A DNA stretch of 64,000 nucleotides, taken from JAVBPB01 sp031549965 (GTDB taxonomy: Bacteria; Bacillota; Clostridia; Lachnospirales; Lachnospiraceae). The notes under the pieces were generated by a model. The model worked only from the letters and a program-made list of their open reading frames with translations, did no database searches and was not told the DNA's origin. The first letter of the stretch is position 1; each line of letters opens with the position of its first letter. Below, piece by piece: positions 37,164-46,300 of this stretch. A program made the translations under genes and the position numbers. The stretch spans positions 1 through 64,000 of the forward strand of contig JAVBPB010000003.1 in the NCBI GenBank assembly GCA_031549965.1, written 5' to 3'.

Positions 37164-37967
37164 ATGGATAAAATTAATGTGGCAATTATTGACGACAACG
37201 AAAGAATGGTAAACTTATTAGATGGTATTTTAAGAAGTGACGATGATATTGAAGTAGTTGCAAAAGGGGATAATGGATTGGCAGCACTGGATATAATTAA
37301 AGAAAAGCAACCGGATGTAGTTTTATTAGATTTAATTATGCCTAAGCTTGATGGGCTTGGAGTAATGGAAAAGGTAAGAAAAGATCCTGATATGAAAAAA
37401 TCTCCTGCATTTATAATTGTAACAGCAATTGGACAAGAAGTTATAACAGAGAATGCATTTGAATTAGGTGCAAATTATTATATAATGAAACCTTTTGATA
37501 ATAATATGATTTTAAATAGAATTAAACAGATAAAAAAAGACAAAAGCAACAGACTACTTGATAATAAAAAAATGAATATAATAGAAAATAAAGCAACTGC
37601 TTACATAGAAAGAAACTTAGAAGCAGATGTAACAAATATAATTCATGATATTGGGGTACCTGCACATATAAAGGGATATCAATATTTAAGAGATGCAATT
37701 ATTTTAGCAGTGAATGAACCGGATGTATTAAATTCAATAACAAAATTATTATATCCAACAGTTGCTAAGCAGCAACAAACAACGCCAAGCAGAGTAGAAA
37801 GAGCAATTAGACATGCAATTGAAGTGGCATGGAGTAGGGGAAAAGTTGATACAATAAATGATTTATTTGGATATACTGTTAATACAGGAAAAGGAAAACC
37901 AACAAATTCAGAATTTGTTGCATTAATTGCGGATAAAATTAGGTTAGAGTATAAGATGAGAGGATAA
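37164..37967 (+). CDS. spo0A: Sporulation master regulator Spo0A
   Basis: Spo0A is the response regulator that commits the cell to sporulation. The receiver domain has the acidic pair IDDNERM (~10), the phosphorylated Asp in VLLDLIMPKLDGL (~56), and Thr/Lys switch residues (VTAIGQ, MKPFDNN). The C-terminal DNA-binding domain has HDIGVPAHIKGYQYLRDAI (~160-178) and the conserved TTPSRVERAIRHAIEVAW. The start at 37164 follows AAGAGGAGG. A strong terminator lies right after it. Confidence 0.98.
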   Translation: MDKINVAIIDDNERMVNLLDGILRSDDDIEVVAKGDNGLAALDIIKEKQPDVVLLDLIMPKLDGLGVMEKVRKDPDMKKSPAFIIVTAIGQEVITENAFELGANYYIMKPFDNNMILNRIKQIKKDKSNRLLDNKKMNIIENKATAYIERNLEADVTNIIHDIGVPAHIKGYQYLRDAIILAVNEPDVLNSITKLLYPTVAKQQQTTPSRVERAIRHAIEVAWSRGKVDTINDLFGYTVNTGKGKPTNSEFVALIADKIRLEYKMRG

Positions 37968-37981
37968 ATATAATATAGATT

Positions 37982-38011
37982 AAAAAAGGATAATCAAAAG
38001 ATTATCCTTTT
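37982..38011 (+). terminator. Terminator after spo0A
   Basis: AAAAAAGGATAATC and GATTATCCTTTTTT form a perfect 13- to 14-bp stem with an AAAA loop and a T run. Confidence 0.9.
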
Positions 38012-38094
38012 TTATATAATATTTTATACCTATTATGCCGAAATATATATAAAGTAGAAATTAATTGAAAAAACAATAAGATGGAGGAAAGATT

Positions 38095-39897
38095 ATGAAA
38101 AGAAAGTTTATACAAAAAATAATAGTTTTTGTAGGTGCGATTTTAATTGTTTTAGGATTTAGTTCAACAGTTTTGGCAGATACATATACCACAGATATAC
38201 CCATTGTTGTTAATAAAACCTATAATGGAATGACAAACATAATTAATTCAAGTGAAACGGAAATAAAAAGATATACAATTAATCTAACTAGTTATGCAAG
38301 AGTATATGCTGAATTTATTTCTGATGACGGATTTTTATATGCAAGACTTATAGATGGTTCTACTGGAAAAGAATTAGCTTTATATAGTCCTAAAACATAT
38401 GGCGAAGTTTGGTATTCAAAAGGTTTTGATTTATCAGTTGGAACATATTATTTTGAAGTAGAGAGAAAAGTTAATTCAAGTGTTCAATTAAATTATTCAT
38501 TTACAATTCATTCAACAATGTATGGTTTAGATATTGCCAAAGAAGATTATTCTTGTGACTTAGCATTAAACAAAAACTATACTCAGTCAAGATATATTGA
38601 TGATTACTCTAAAACATCATTTAAGCGTACATTCGCAGTATTAGAAGATGGTATAGTAGATATTGAATTTATTAATAATTCAAATGGGTATGGTGATATT
38701 ACAATATTTACAGCTTCGGGAGTTCCTATTAGCAGCGAATCATATATGCCAAATGGAAAAGCTACATTGAAAAATAATTATTTGACAAAAGGCAACTATT
38801 ATGTGCAAATAGAAAATGTTTTTACAGGTATAGTTTTTCAATATGATATTTGTATAAATCATAACAAAGCAATGATTCTTGATCATATTAATAACGATAA
38901 AAGTGAAAAAATATATGTAGGAGACGCAAAAAAGTTTTACTTTGAGAACGTTATATTTGAAGGTGCAACATGGAAGTCCTCAAACACAAGTGTTGTTTCA
39001 ATTTCGGGATTTGGTGTTGCAACAGCAATTAAAGAAGGTACTGCAGTTATATCATTAGTAAGTTCAGACAACAATGTTATATATACATATAATTTAATTG
39101 TTGTAACTAAGGATAATTATACAATACAAAAATTAAGCTTTAATATAGCAAATAAACTTTTAAATTCAGGAGATCAATTTAATTTAAAGCCAATATATTT
39201 ACCTGCTGATGTAACTAATAAAAACTTGTATTGGGAAACAACAGATAAAGATGTTGCAACAGTTAGTCAAGGTGGTATAGTTACAGCAATAGGTTCAGGT
39301 ACAGCAATTATTACAGTAACTGATAAGATTACCGGAAAAGTTGCAGCTTGCGAAGTATTTATAGATACACAAGGAACTGACTTGGAAAGAATAATAATTA
39401 ATGAAGGTGAATACTATATAGAACATGGAGATGAAATTCAATTAGAAGCAAAACCGTATCCATCAGGAGCTTTACTTGGAGATATAATTTGGTATTCAGC
39501 AGATCCAAGTATCGTTACAGTTAATTCCGATGGTATTGCTGAGGGAGTAGCACCAGGAGACGCCACAATAATAGCCTATACAGCAAAAAATTTAGATAGT
39601 GGTGAAAGTATGGCTTATTGTACAGTACATGTAGAAAATGTTTATTTTGTAGAAAAGGTTTCTCTAAATCTTACTAAAAAGACACTTCAAAGAGGAAAAA
39701 CATTTACATTAAAAGCAACAGTATCTCCGTCTAATGCCGGAATAAAAACTGTTTCGTATAAATCTTCCAATACAAAAGTTGCTACTGTTAACAGTAAAGG
39801 TGTTGTTACCGGAATTAAGCCAGGAACAGCAGTAATAACAGTTAAATCTAATGATAAGTTTGGAAAAAGTACTAAATGTACGGTTACTGTAAAATAA
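38095..39897 (+). CDS. Secreted Ig-like (BIG2) protein with PPC-like N-terminal domains
   Basis: A 600-residue secreted protein. The signal peptide is IIVFVGAILIVLGFSSTVLA with cleavage near residue 28. Two ~115-residue beta domains follow (~45-145 and ~150-265), each ending in a GTYYFEVE or GNYYVQIEN strand, like bacterial pre-peptidase C-terminal domains. After ~290 come four BIG2-type domains, for example YKSSNTKVATVNSKGVVTGI near the C-terminus. No wall-anchor signal is seen. It is the second Ig-like gene near the sporulation block and shares the same repeat style as the larger one upstream of recN. Confidence 0.8.
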   Translation: MKRKFIQKIIVFVGAILIVLGFSSTVLADTYTTDIPIVVNKTYNGMTNIINSSETEIKRYTINLTSYARVYAEFISDDGFLYARLIDGSTGKELALYSPKTYGEVWYSKGFDLSVGTYYFEVERKVNSSVQLNYSFTIHSTMYGLDIAKEDYSCDLALNKNYTQSRYIDDYSKTSFKRTFAVLEDGIVDIEFINNSNGYGDITIFTASGVPISSESYMPNGKATLKNNYLTKGNYYVQIENVFTGIVFQYDICINHNKAMILDHINNDKSEKIYVGDAKKFYFENVIFEGATWKSSNTSVVSISGFGVATAIKEGTAVISLVSSDNNVIYTYNLIVVTKDNYTIQKLSFNIANKLLNSGDQFNLKPIYLPADVTNKNLYWETTDKDVATVSQGGIVTAIGSGTAIITVTDKITGKVAACEVFIDTQGTDLERIIINEGEYYIEHGDEIQLEAKPYPSGALLGDIIWYSADPSIVTVNSDGIAEGVAPGDATIIAYTAKNLDSGESMAYCTVHVENVYFVEKVSLNLTKKTLQRGKTFTLKATVSPSNAGIKTVSYKSSNTKVATVNSKGVVTGIKPGTAVITVKSNDKFGKSTKCTVTVK

Positions 39898-39988
39898 TTT
39901 AGAAAAATCTTTTATTTATTAAAGAATTAAGGTATAATGTACTTATGTAATTGTATAGTAAATTATTACCATAGGAGGTTTTCTTGAA

Positions 39989-41425
39989 ATGAAAAAAATA
40001 TTATTTGTAGCATCCGAATCAGTTCCATTTATTAAAACAGGAGGTTTAGCAGATGTTGTAGGTTCATTACCAAAGTGTTTTAATAAGGAAGAATATGACG
40101 TTAGAGTGATGCTTCCAAAATATATGGCAATTTCTGAAGAATTTAAAAAACAAATGGAATATAAAACTCATTTTTATATGGATTTGGCATGGAGAAGTCA
40201 ATACGTTGGAATAAATGAATTAGTTTATGATGGAGTTACATTTTATTTTATAGACAATGAATATTATTTTGCAGGATTTAGTCCATATGGAAATATTTAT
40301 GAAGACATCGAAAAATTTGCTTTCTTTTGCAAAGCTTCACTTTCTGCATTACCAATTATTGATTTTAGACCAGATATTATTCACTGCCATGATTGGCAGA
40401 CAGGACTTTTGCCAGTATATTTAAAGGATAGATTTTCTCAAGGAGACTTCTTTAGAGGAATTAAAACAATTATTACAATCCATAATTTAAAATTTCAAGG
40501 TGTATGGGATGTAAAAACAGTTAGAGATATTACAGGACTATCCCAGTATTATTTTGCACCAGACAAATTAGAAGCATATGGTGATGCTAATTACTTAAAA
40601 GGCGGTATTGTATATTCTGATTATGTTACAACTGTTAGTGACACATATGCAGAGGAAATCAAAATGCCTTTTTATGGCGAAGGACTTGATGGACTAATAA
40701 GAGCCAGAAGTAATTCATTGATGGGTATTGTTAATGGTATAGATTATGATGAATATAATCCAGAAACTGATAAATTGATATTTAATAATTATACAATAAA
40801 GAATTTTAGAAAAGAAAAGGCTAAAAATAAAAAGAGCTTACAACAAGAGTTAGGGCTTGAAGTAAATGATAAAAAATTTATGATTGGAATAGTATCACGT
40901 CTTACCGATCAAAAAGGATTTGATTTAATTGATTATGTAATAGAAGAAATATGTTCTGAGGATACTCAGCTAGTTGTACTAGGAACAGGTCAAGATAAAT
41001 ATGAAAACTTGTTTAGGCATTTTGCTTGGAAATACCCTGAAAGAGTATCAGCTAATATTTTCTATTCCAATGAAAGATCTCATAAAATATATGCAGCATG
41101 TGATGCATTCTTAATGCCATCACTATTTGAACCATGTGGTCTTAGTCAACTTATGAGTTTAAGGTATGGAACTGTTCCAATTGTAAGAGAAACAGGTGGA
41201 TTAAAAGATACTGTTGAACCATATAATGAATTTGATAATTCTGGTACAGGGTTTAGCTTTAAAAATTATAATGCCCATGAAATGCTTAATTCCATAAGAT
41301 ATGCTAAAAATATTTTTTATAGTAAGAAACGTGATTGGAATAAGATAATAGACAGAGGAATGTCAACAGATTTTTCATGGAATAATTCAGCCAAGAAATA
41401 TGAAGACCTATATAACAAAATGTAA
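39989..41425 (+). CDS. glgA: Glycogen synthase (ADP-glucose type)
   Basis: GlgA extends alpha-1,4-glucan chains from ADP-glucose. The GT5 signature FIKTGGLADVVGSLP (~residues 15-29) binds the nucleotide sugar. HCHDWQTGLLPVYL (~132-145), IVSRLTDQKGFDLI (~305-318) and the PSLFEPCGLSQLMSLRYG block (~375-392) are all present. Length 478 is normal. No glgC, glgD, glgB or glgP is seen beside it, so it stands alone. A hairpin after it doubles as leader of the coat genes. Confidence 0.96.
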   Translation: MKKILFVASESVPFIKTGGLADVVGSLPKCFNKEEYDVRVMLPKYMAISEEFKKQMEYKTHFYMDLAWRSQYVGINELVYDGVTFYFIDNEYYFAGFSPYGNIYEDIEKFAFFCKASLSALPIIDFRPDIIHCHDWQTGLLPVYLKDRFSQGDFFRGIKTIITIHNLKFQGVWDVKTVRDITGLSQYYFAPDKLEAYGDANYLKGGIVYSDYVTTVSDTYAEEIKMPFYGEGLDGLIRARSNSLMGIVNGIDYDEYNPETDKLIFNNYTIKNFRKEKAKNKKSLQQELGLEVNDKKFMIGIVSRLTDQKGFDLIDYVIEEICSEDTQLVVLGTGQDKYENLFRHFAWKYPERVSANIFYSNERSHKIYAACDAFLMPSLFEPCGLSQLMSLRYGTVPIVRETGGLKDTVEPYNEFDNSGTGFSFKNYNAHEMLNSIRYAKNIFYSKKRDWNKIIDRGMSTDFSWNNSAKKYEDLYNKM

Positions 41426-41453
41426 AAAAAATTAAAAATATAATGCATAATAT

Positions 41454-41497
41454 CCTCCTTTTTAGTAATAATACTATTGTATATTATTAAAAGGAGG
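41454..41497 (+). promoter_or_regulatory. Hairpin joining glgA end and coat gene ribosome site
   Basis: CCTCCTTTTTAGTAATA (41454-41470) is nearly complementary to TATTATTAAAAGGAGG (41482-41497). The right arm contains the AAAGGAGG ribosome site of the first coat gene, followed by a T run just before the ATG. The hairpin could end glgA transcripts and also hide the coat ribosome site in read-through RNA. Confidence 0.6.
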
Positions 41498-41505
41498 AAT
41501 TTTTT

Positions 41506-41691
41506 ATGTCAGTATTAAACGAAATGGAACTACAAAATTTAAGACATCTAATTGGAGCACATGAAACAGCTTACAGTAAGTTATCAGCGTACGCAGAAAG
41601 CTCAACAGATTCTAATGTGAAGCAGTATTTTCAAAAATCTGCACAATCAGCACAACAGACAAAACAACAATTAATTCAATTTTTACAGTAG
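41506..41691 (+). CDS. Small CotF-like spore coat protein
   Basis: A 61-residue helical protein (LNEMELQNLRHLIGAHETAY, later SNVKQYFQKSAQSAQQTKQQ). The LRHLIGAHE..Y and KQYF...AQ.AQ.TKQQL pattern is shared with small clostridial spore coat proteins of the CotF/ferritin-like helical-bundle group. It is 12 bases from a clear CotF-like gene and probably cotranscribed with it. Coat location is inferred from family and neighbour. Confidence 0.65.
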   Translation: MSVLNEMELQNLRHLIGAHETAYSKLSAYAESSTDSNVKQYFQKSAQSAQQTKQQLIQFLQ

Positions 41692-41703
41692 GAGGGTATT
41701 TAG

Positions 41704-41961
41704 ATGGAAGAAAAAGCAATGGTAGTTGACGCATTACAGTCAATAAATGCTAGTTTAAAATCATATGGAGATATGATATCACAAACAGAAAATCAACAAT
41801 TAAGACAAAAATTACAGCAGTTAAGAAATGATTGTGAAACATCACAATATGAGCTGTTTTGTATAGCTAAAGATAAAGATTATTATAGACCTGCTAAACA
41901 AGCAGAACAAGATGACATTATGGATGTAAAAAATTTCTTTACTAATGGACAAGCTAAATAA
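41704..41961 (+). CDS. CotF-family spore coat protein
   Basis: An 85-residue protein with a Coat F-type domain: ALQSINASLKSYGDMISQTE, then LRNDCETSQYELFCIAKDKDYY and a proline-containing PAKQ end. These small proteins are found in spore coats of Clostridia. TAGGAGGG lies before the ATG, and a terminator follows. With the previous gene it forms a two-gene coat unit. Confidence 0.8.
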   Translation: MEEKAMVVDALQSINASLKSYGDMISQTENQQLRQKLQQLRNDCETSQYELFCIAKDKDYYRPAKQAEQDDIMDVKNFFTNGQAK

Positions 41962-41971
41962 GTTATTTAAT

Positions 41972-41999
41972 GGGATGTATAAATTGTACATCCCTTATA
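41972..41999 (+). terminator. Terminator after the coat gene pair
   Basis: GGGATGTA (41972-41979) and TACATCCC (41987-41994) make an 8-bp stem with a 7-base loop, followed by TTATAC. Confidence 0.65.
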
Positions 42000-42108
42000 C
42001 ATAGTTGAGATTAATATTAATATTTAAATTTTACTTGTAATATTTGCTAATATTATGTTATTATATGATATAATGTGTATAATTGAAGAATAATTTAGGA
42101 GGTTTTTT

Positions 42109-43767
42109 ATGTCTATAAAAAGTTTAGAGACATTATTTCAATTTATTGGCGGACTAGGCATGTTTCTATATGGAATGAATATTATGGCAGATGGTCTTCA
42201 AAAATCAGCAGGCAAAAAAATGAAACAACTGCTTGGCTTTTTAACAAATAACAGACTAATTGCAGTAATAGTAGGTGCTTTGGTTACAGGAATAATTCAA
42301 AGCAGTTCGGCTACTACAGTTATGGTTGTTGGTTTTGTAAATGCAGGTATAATTAACCTTACACAGGCTGTAGGAGTAATAATGGGGGCAAATATTGGAA
42401 CTACTATTACAAGTTGGCTTGTTTCTATGAGTGAATGGGGAGAAATGTTAAAACCTGAATTTATTGCCCCATTATTTATTGGTATAGGTGCATTTATTAT
42501 TTTATTTGCTAAAAAGGCTAGAAAAAAGGAAATTGGTGAAATTTTAGTAGGTTTTGGTATTTTATTTATTGGATTAAGTTTTATGTCTAATTCTATTAAA
42601 CCATATAAGGATTCACAAATTTTTGTAGATGCATTTACTATATTAGGAAGAAATCCTTTGTTGGGAATTTTAGCCGGTGCTGTAGTAACAGGTATAATAC
42701 AAAGTTCTTCTGCTTCAGTTGGAATTTTGCAAACCCTTGCAATGAATGGAATTGTAAATTGGAAATCAGCAATATTTATTACACTTGGACAAAATATCGG
42801 AACTTGTGTAACTGCTATTTTATCATGTGCAGGTGCTAATAAAACAGCTAAAAGGGCGGCGGCAATACATCTGCTTTTTAATACTATTGGTGCTGTACTT
42901 TTTGGAATACTAATGTATATTATATTTTTATTTAATAAAGAACTTGCAGCCTCTTCAATAACAAGTACCCAAATATCTATTTTCCACACTATATTCAACG
43001 TAACCAATACAATTATTTTATTTCCTTTTGCTAATCTTCTTGTTAAGGCATCAGCTTTACTTGTTAGAGGAAAAGACGAAGGTGATGAAAAAGATGAGGT
43101 TAAGGTTTTACTTAGACATTTAGATGAGAGAATTTTAGAAACACCATCATTTGCAGTAGAAAATGCAATTAAAGAAGTAGTGCACATGGGCGAAGTTGCA
43201 AAGGAAAATGTAAATTTGGCAATAAAAGCGGTGTTAACTAATAATATGGATAAAGCAATAAAAGTTATTGAAAATGAAAGTGTTATAAACAATATGGAAG
43301 CTATTATCACTGAATATTTAGTAAAAATCAGCAATCTTTCATTAACGGAAAAACAACATGAAACAATTAATCATTTATTTTATACAATAAGTGATATTGA
43401 AAGAGTTGGTGATCATTGCGAAAATATTGCTGAGTTTGCAGTATATAAAATTAATAATGATTTAAAATTTTCAGAAATAGCAATTAGTGAATTAGAGGAA
43501 ATTACATCTAAAGTATATGAATCATTTTCTAATGCTATTGATGCAAGAAAATTTGAGAATGTAGAATTTATTAGAAATGTAGTTAAGCTAGAAGATATGG
43601 TTGATGAATTAGAAGAGGACTTAAGAGAAAAACACATTCAACGCTTAAGTCTAAATCAATGCGATCCTAAGTCTGGAATAGTATTTTTAGATTTAATAAG
43701 TAATTTGGAAAGAATTTCAGATCATTCCCAAAATATCGCTAATTATATTAGGGATGAGCTTGATTAA
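42109..43767 (+). CDS. Na/Pi cotransporter family protein with PhoU-like domain
   Basis: A 552-residue membrane protein. Two inverted transporter repeats carry the characteristic TGIIQSSSATTVMVVGFVNA (~residues 59-78) and TGIIQSSSASVGILQTLAMN (~193-212) motifs of the NptA/PNaS family, with about eight membrane helices to residue ~310. The C-terminal ~220 residues are two PhoU-type helical bundles (for example DIERVGDHCENIAEFAV and NLERISDHSQNIANYI), likely a cytoplasmic regulatory or metal-binding domain. Phosphate is the usual substrate of the family, but bacterial members with PhoU tails are not all tested. Confidence 0.92.
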   Translation: MSIKSLETLFQFIGGLGMFLYGMNIMADGLQKSAGKKMKQLLGFLTNNRLIAVIVGALVTGIIQSSSATTVMVVGFVNAGIINLTQAVGVIMGANIGTTITSWLVSMSEWGEMLKPEFIAPLFIGIGAFIILFAKKARKKEIGEILVGFGILFIGLSFMSNSIKPYKDSQIFVDAFTILGRNPLLGILAGAVVTGIIQSSSASVGILQTLAMNGIVNWKSAIFITLGQNIGTCVTAILSCAGANKTAKRAAAIHLLFNTIGAVLFGILMYIIFLFNKELAASSITSTQISIFHTIFNVTNTIILFPFANLLVKASALLVRGKDEGDEKDEVKVLLRHLDERILETPSFAVENAIKEVVHMGEVAKENVNLAIKAVLTNNMDKAIKVIENESVINNMEAIITEYLVKISNLSLTEKQHETINHLFYTISDIERVGDHCENIAEFAVYKINNDLKFSEIAISELEEITSKVYESFSNAIDARKFENVEFIRNVVKLEDMVDELEEDLREKHIQRLSLNQCDPKSGIVFLDLISNLERISDHSQNIANYIRDELD

Positions 43768-43871
43768 CAAGTTAATAATAATTAAGAATATAAAAATATA
43801 TACAATAAACCATTCTCTTTTTTATCCAAAATGATTAAATTGTATATTATCATATAATTAACAAATTCTAC

Positions 43872-43948
43872 TTGATATTTTTACCAGAATTGGGTAAAAT
43901 AGAACTGTAAATAATTTAGTAAATAGCTTGTCAAAAATAAGACAAGCT
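43872..43948 (+). promoter_or_regulatory. gap promoter and 5' leader hairpin
   Basis: TTGATA (43872-43877) and TAAAAT (43895-43900) are 17 bases apart. In the expected transcript, AGCTTGTC (43924-43931) pairs with GACAAGCT (43941-43948) about 20 bases before the ribosome site AGGAGG. The hairpin may protect the mRNA 5' end or serve as a regulator site; no cggR gene is adjacent. Confidence 0.65.
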
Positions 43949-43982
43949 TATTATAAAAAAATTTTTTTAGGAGGATTTTATC

Positions 43983-44993
43983 ATGGCAGTAAAAGTAGCA
44001 ATTAATGGTTTTGGACGTATTGGACGTCTTGCATTCAGACAAATGTTCGGGGCAGAAGGATATGAAATCGTAGCAATCAATGATTTAACTAATCCAAAGA
44101 TGTTAGCACACTTATTAAAATATGACTCAGCTCAAGGCAGATATGCTAAAGGTGATACAGTAGAAGCAAAAGAAGATTCAATCGTGGTAGATGGAAAAGA
44201 AATCAAAATCTACGCTCAAAGAGATCCTAAAGACCTTCCATGGGGAGAATTAGGAGTAGATGTAGTTTTAGAATGTACTGGATTCTTCGTAACTAAAGCT
44301 AAATCACAAGCACACATTGATGCAGGTGCTAAAAAAGTTGTTATTTCAGCTCCAGCAGGAGATGATCTTCCAACAGTTGTTTTCAGCGTAAATCATGATA
44401 TATTAAAAGCAGAAGACACTATTATTTCAGCAGCTTCTTGTACAACTAACTGTTTAGCACCAATGGCAGATACATTAAACAAATTAGCAGCAGTTGAAAA
44501 AGGATTTATGACTACAATTCATGCATACACAGGAGATCAAATGACTCTTGACGGACCACATCCAAAAGGAGATTTAAGAAGAGCAAGAGCAGCAGCAGCA
44601 AACATCGTTCCTAACTCAACAGGTGCAGCTAAAGCAATCGGCTTAGTAGTTCCAGATTTAGCAGGAAAATTAGACGGAGCAGCTCAAAGAGTTCCAGTTC
44701 CAACAGGATCTTTAACTGAATTAGTAGCAGTAGTTAACGGTAAAGTTACAAAAGCAGACATTAATGCAGCTATGAAAGCAGCAGCTTCAGATTCATTTGG
44801 ATATACAGAAGAAGAATTAGTTTCTTCAGATATCGTTGGAATTACTTATGGTTCATTATTTGATGCAACTCAAACAAAAGTAACAGATTTAGGAGACAAA
44901 ACTTTAGTTAAAGTTGTTGCTTGGTATGATAATGAAAACTCATACACTAGCCAAATGGTTAGAACAATCAAATACTTTGCTGAATTAGCTTAA
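43983..44993 (+). CDS. gap: Glyceraldehyde-3-phosphate dehydrogenase
   Basis: This enzyme oxidises glyceraldehyde 3-phosphate to 1,3-bisphosphoglycerate with NAD. The NAD-binding N-terminus VAINGFGRIGRLAFRQMF, catalytic Cys in SAASCTTNCLAPMADTLNK (~residues 150-168) and C-terminal WYDNENSYTSQMV are present. The 336-residue length is normal. The codons are strongly biased to a few A/T-ending choices, as expected for a very highly expressed gene. It opens the run gap-pgk-tpiA-gpmI and has its own promoter and terminator. Confidence 0.98.
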   Translation: MAVKVAINGFGRIGRLAFRQMFGAEGYEIVAINDLTNPKMLAHLLKYDSAQGRYAKGDTVEAKEDSIVVDGKEIKIYAQRDPKDLPWGELGVDVVLECTGFFVTKAKSQAHIDAGAKKVVISAPAGDDLPTVVFSVNHDILKAEDTIISAASCTTNCLAPMADTLNKLAAVEKGFMTTIHAYTGDQMTLDGPHPKGDLRRARAAAANIVPNSTGAAKAIGLVVPDLAGKLDGAAQRVPVPTGSLTELVAVVNGKVTKADINAAMKAAASDSFGYTEEELVSSDIVGITYGSLFDATQTKVTDLGDKTLVKVVAWYDNENSYTSQMVRTIKYFAELA

Positions 44994-45011
44994 TTAAAAT
45001 AAATAGATCCA

Positions 45012-45065
45012 AGTAATGGGTCCGGTCTTGTAGGTTAGACTTATAGGGCCGGCCCCATTTTTATT
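45012..45065 (+). terminator. Terminator or attenuator between gap and pgk
   Basis: ATGGGTCCGG (45016-45025) pairs with CCGGCCCCAT (45049-45058), with one mismatch, and TTTTTATTT follows. The pgk ribosome site begins within 20 bases, so it may only partly stop transcription and set the gap:pgk ratio. Confidence 0.75.
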
Positions 45066-45086
45066 TATATAGAAAGGGGCATAACC

Positions 45087-46280
45087 ATGCTAAATAAAAA
45101 ATCAGTAGATGATATTAATGTAAAAGGTCAAAGAGTATTAGTTAGATGTGACTTTAATGTTCCACTAAAAGAAGGACAAATTACCGATGAAAACCGTTTA
45201 GTAGCAGCACTTCCAACACTTAAGAAATTAATTAATGATGGCGGAAAACTTATCCTTTGCTCTCACCTTGGAAAACCAAAAGGAGAACCAAAACCAGAAT
45301 TATCTCTTGCACCAGTTGCAAAAAGATTAGCTGAATTATTAGGTCAGGAAGTAAAGTTTGCTAAAGATGATAACGTTGTTGGAGATAATGCTAAAGCGGC
45401 AGTAGAAGCAATGAACGACGGTGATGTTATTTTACTTGAGAATACACGTTACAGAGCAGAAGAAACTAAGAATGTAGATGCATTTAGCGAAGATTTGGCT
45501 TCTTTAGCTGATGTATTTGTAAATGATGCATTTGGAACAGCTCACAGAGCACATTGTTCTAATGTTGGTGTTACTAAATATGTTAAAACAGCAGTAGTTG
45601 GATACTTAATGCAAAAAGAAATTGATTTCTTAGGTAATGCAGTTAACAATCCAGAAAGACCATTTGTAGCTATACTTGGCGGTTCAAAGGTTTCAAGTAA
45701 AATTTCTGTAATCAATAACCTTCTTGATAAAGTTGATACATTAATTATTGGCGGAGGTATGGCTTATACTTTCATGAAAGCTAACGGAGAAGAAGTTGGT
45801 ATTTCAATGGTAGAAGCAGATTATCTTGATTATGCAAAAGATATGATGGTTAAAGCAAAAGAAAAGAATGTTAAATTTTTAATTCCAATTGATTCAGTAG
45901 TTGCAAAAGAATTTTCAAATGATGCAGAATTTAAAACAGTTAACGAAGGTGAAATGGAAGAAGGATGGATGGGTCTTGATATTGGACCAAAATCACAAGC
46001 TCTTTATGCTGACGCTGTTAAAGATGCTAAAACAGTTGTTTGGAACGGACCTATGGGTGTATTTGAAATGTCAAATTATGCAGCAGGAACAGTTGCAGTT
46101 GCTAAAGCTTTAGCTGAAATTAGTGCTACTACAATTATTGGTGGTGGAGATTCAGCAGCAGCAGTTAACATTTTAGGATTTGGCGATAAGATGACTCATA
46201 TTTCAACTGGCGGCGGTGCATCTTTAGAATTCTTAGAAGGAAAAGAACTTCCAGGTGTTGCAGCAGCTAACGATAAATAA
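45087..46280 (+). CDS. pgk: Phosphoglycerate kinase
   Basis: Pgk makes ATP from 1,3-bisphosphoglycerate. Conserved blocks include VLVRCDFNVPLKEG (~residues 17-30), SHLGKPKGEP (~59), LLENTRYRAEE (~112), LGGSKVSSKI (~198) and the C-terminal TIIGGGDSAAAV (~350). Length 397 is normal. It follows gap and precedes tpiA by 20 bases, so pgk and tpiA are probably cotranscribed. Confidence 0.98.
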   Translation: MLNKKSVDDINVKGQRVLVRCDFNVPLKEGQITDENRLVAALPTLKKLINDGGKLILCSHLGKPKGEPKPELSLAPVAKRLAELLGQEVKFAKDDNVVGDNAKAAVEAMNDGDVILLENTRYRAEETKNVDAFSEDLASLADVFVNDAFGTAHRAHCSNVGVTKYVKTAVVGYLMQKEIDFLGNAVNNPERPFVAILGGSKVSSKISVINNLLDKVDTLIIGGGMAYTFMKANGEEVGISMVEADYLDYAKDMMVKAKEKNVKFLIPIDSVVAKEFSNDAEFKTVNEGEMEEGWMGLDIGPKSQALYADAVKDAKTVVWNGPMGVFEMSNYAAGTVAVAKALAEISATTIIGGGDSAAAVNILGFGDKMTHISTGGGASLEFLEGKELPGVAAANDK

Positions 46281-46300
46281 TTAAGTGAAAGAGGTTTAAT

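Noticed and set aside
29683..39897. Sortase-anchored surface proteins
   Set aside because: Neither Ig-like protein has an LPXTG-type motif, hydrophobic tail or basic end at its C-terminus.
42297..43334. Long open frame (345 codons) antisense to the Na/Pi cotransporter gene
   Set aside because: The + strand gene has clear transporter and PhoU motifs with a good ribosome site; the antisense frame shows only the mirror pattern of its codons and no recognisable protein.
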